From an uncultured Eubacteriales bacterium (lineage in GTDB: Bacteria; Bacillota; Clostridia; Oscillospirales; UMGS1783): a DNA stretch of 9,905 nt. Where the stretch lies: the NCBI GenBank assembly GCA_900555065.1, contig USJY01000032.1, positions 1 to 9,905 on the forward strand. Reading direction: 5' to 3'. Below are positions 9,393-9,905 of the stretch, in pieces; position 1 is the first letter of the stretch, and each line of letters begins with the position of its first letter. A model generated the notes under the pieces. The model searched no databases. It saw nothing but the letters and a program-made list of their open reading frames with translations, and was not told the origin of the DNA. Made by a program: the position numbers and the translations under genes.

Positions 9393-9905
9393 ACGTGGTG
9401 ATAGCCGCTCCCGCTGAGCTTGGCTCTGAATCTGCCCGGCGTTTCGCCGTAGACCCGCTTGAACACCTTGTTGAAATAGCTCTGGTCCTCGAACCCGGAC
9501 AGGGACGCAATTTCAGTGAGCGTCAGCGCGTCATTCGCAAGCAGCGCCTTTGCCCGCTCAATGCGCACGCGGTTAACATAGGCTGTGACGCTCTCCCCCG
9601 TTTCCTCCTTGAAGATGCGGGAGAGATAGGAAACGGAATAGTTCACATGGTCGGCAATCTCGTTGAGCGTCAGCTTTTCGGCGCAGTTTTTATGGATATA
9701 GCGCATTACTTTTTTTTAAATGTCACCGTGTCTTGTGTCCGCCTGCGGGAACACGGTCGCCGTATAGCGGACCAGCGCATGCGCCAGCCAGTAGTTGAGC
9801 CGGTCTATGCTGTCGAAGGACAGGACCTTGTCGATGTAGTCCGTATTGATGCCGAACACCTCGCTCACGCTTGCGCCGCCCTCGATTGCCGCGCGGGACA
9901 ACAGC
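9386..9905 (-). pseudogene. PocR-like AraC-family regulator, 5' end cut by the window and split by an in-frame stop
   Basis: Reading left from the edge, one frame gives LLSRAAIEGGASVSEVFGIN and on to RHGDI, then a TAA (9718-9716). The same frame continues KKVMRYIHKN into a complete AraC-type DNA-binding domain. Two helix-turn-helix units are visible (LTLNEIADHVNYS and LTLTEIASLSGFEDQSYF), then the family-typical FKRVYGETPGRFR. The part before the stop resembles the end of PocR-type sensor domains, which often govern B12-related genes; this is from memory and partial. Because the frame is unchanged across the stop, a single substitution (for example CAA, GAA or AAA to TAA) explains it. The codon abuts a run of eight A. 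The ATG at 9706 has no ribosome binding site, so separate production of the DNA-binding half is doubtful. A sequencing error is possible. Confidence 0.75.

Overview
The window looks like a moderately GC-rich anaerobic Firmicute of the Clostridia, probably near the Oscillospiraceae/Ruminococcaceae. This rests on the RpoB sequence (rifampicin-pocket spelling [11 protein letters not shown], long acidic C-terminal tail), AT-rich sigma-A-type promoters and strong AGGAGG-type ribosome binding sites. It also rests on a corrinoid protein with its activation proteins, which is typical of anaerobes. The exact taxon is inference. Every gene I can support lies on the minus strand, so the window is best read from right to left.

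Right part (9905 to about 5879): a corrinoid (vitamin B12) module. The end of a PocR-like AraC-family regulator comes first, cut by the window edge and interrupted by an in-frame stop. Next comes a 210-aa methyltransferase-type corrinoid protein with its own predicted promoter. A strong hairpin terminator follows, sitting between genes. After it come a RACE/RamA-like ASKHA ATPase that would reductively reactivate the corrinoid, and a stand-alone protein related to the MetH reactivation domain. Two small genes follow in the same direction: an 82-aa membrane protein with a sortase-signal-like motif at the wrong end, and an 87-aa conserved-type hypothetical. The substrate-specific methyltransferase that should use the corrinoid protein is not in the window.

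Middle (5878 to about 4367): a TIM-barrel amidohydrolase (ACMSD-like) with its own promoter, a 69-aa four-cysteine protein with its own promoter, and a hairpin terminator that works on paper in both directions.

Left part (4366 to 1): a roughly 360-base non-coding region, then rpoB and the start of rpoC, 23 bases apart, as a transcription-core operon. rpoB has its own strong promoter, and rplJ/rplL are not upstream of it. The non-coding region also holds a near-consensus promoter on the plus strand, facing the rpoB promoter. It points through a GC-rich block able to form alternative stems and towards the two-way terminator. This is the best candidate here for an undescribed RNA element, but it is unproven.
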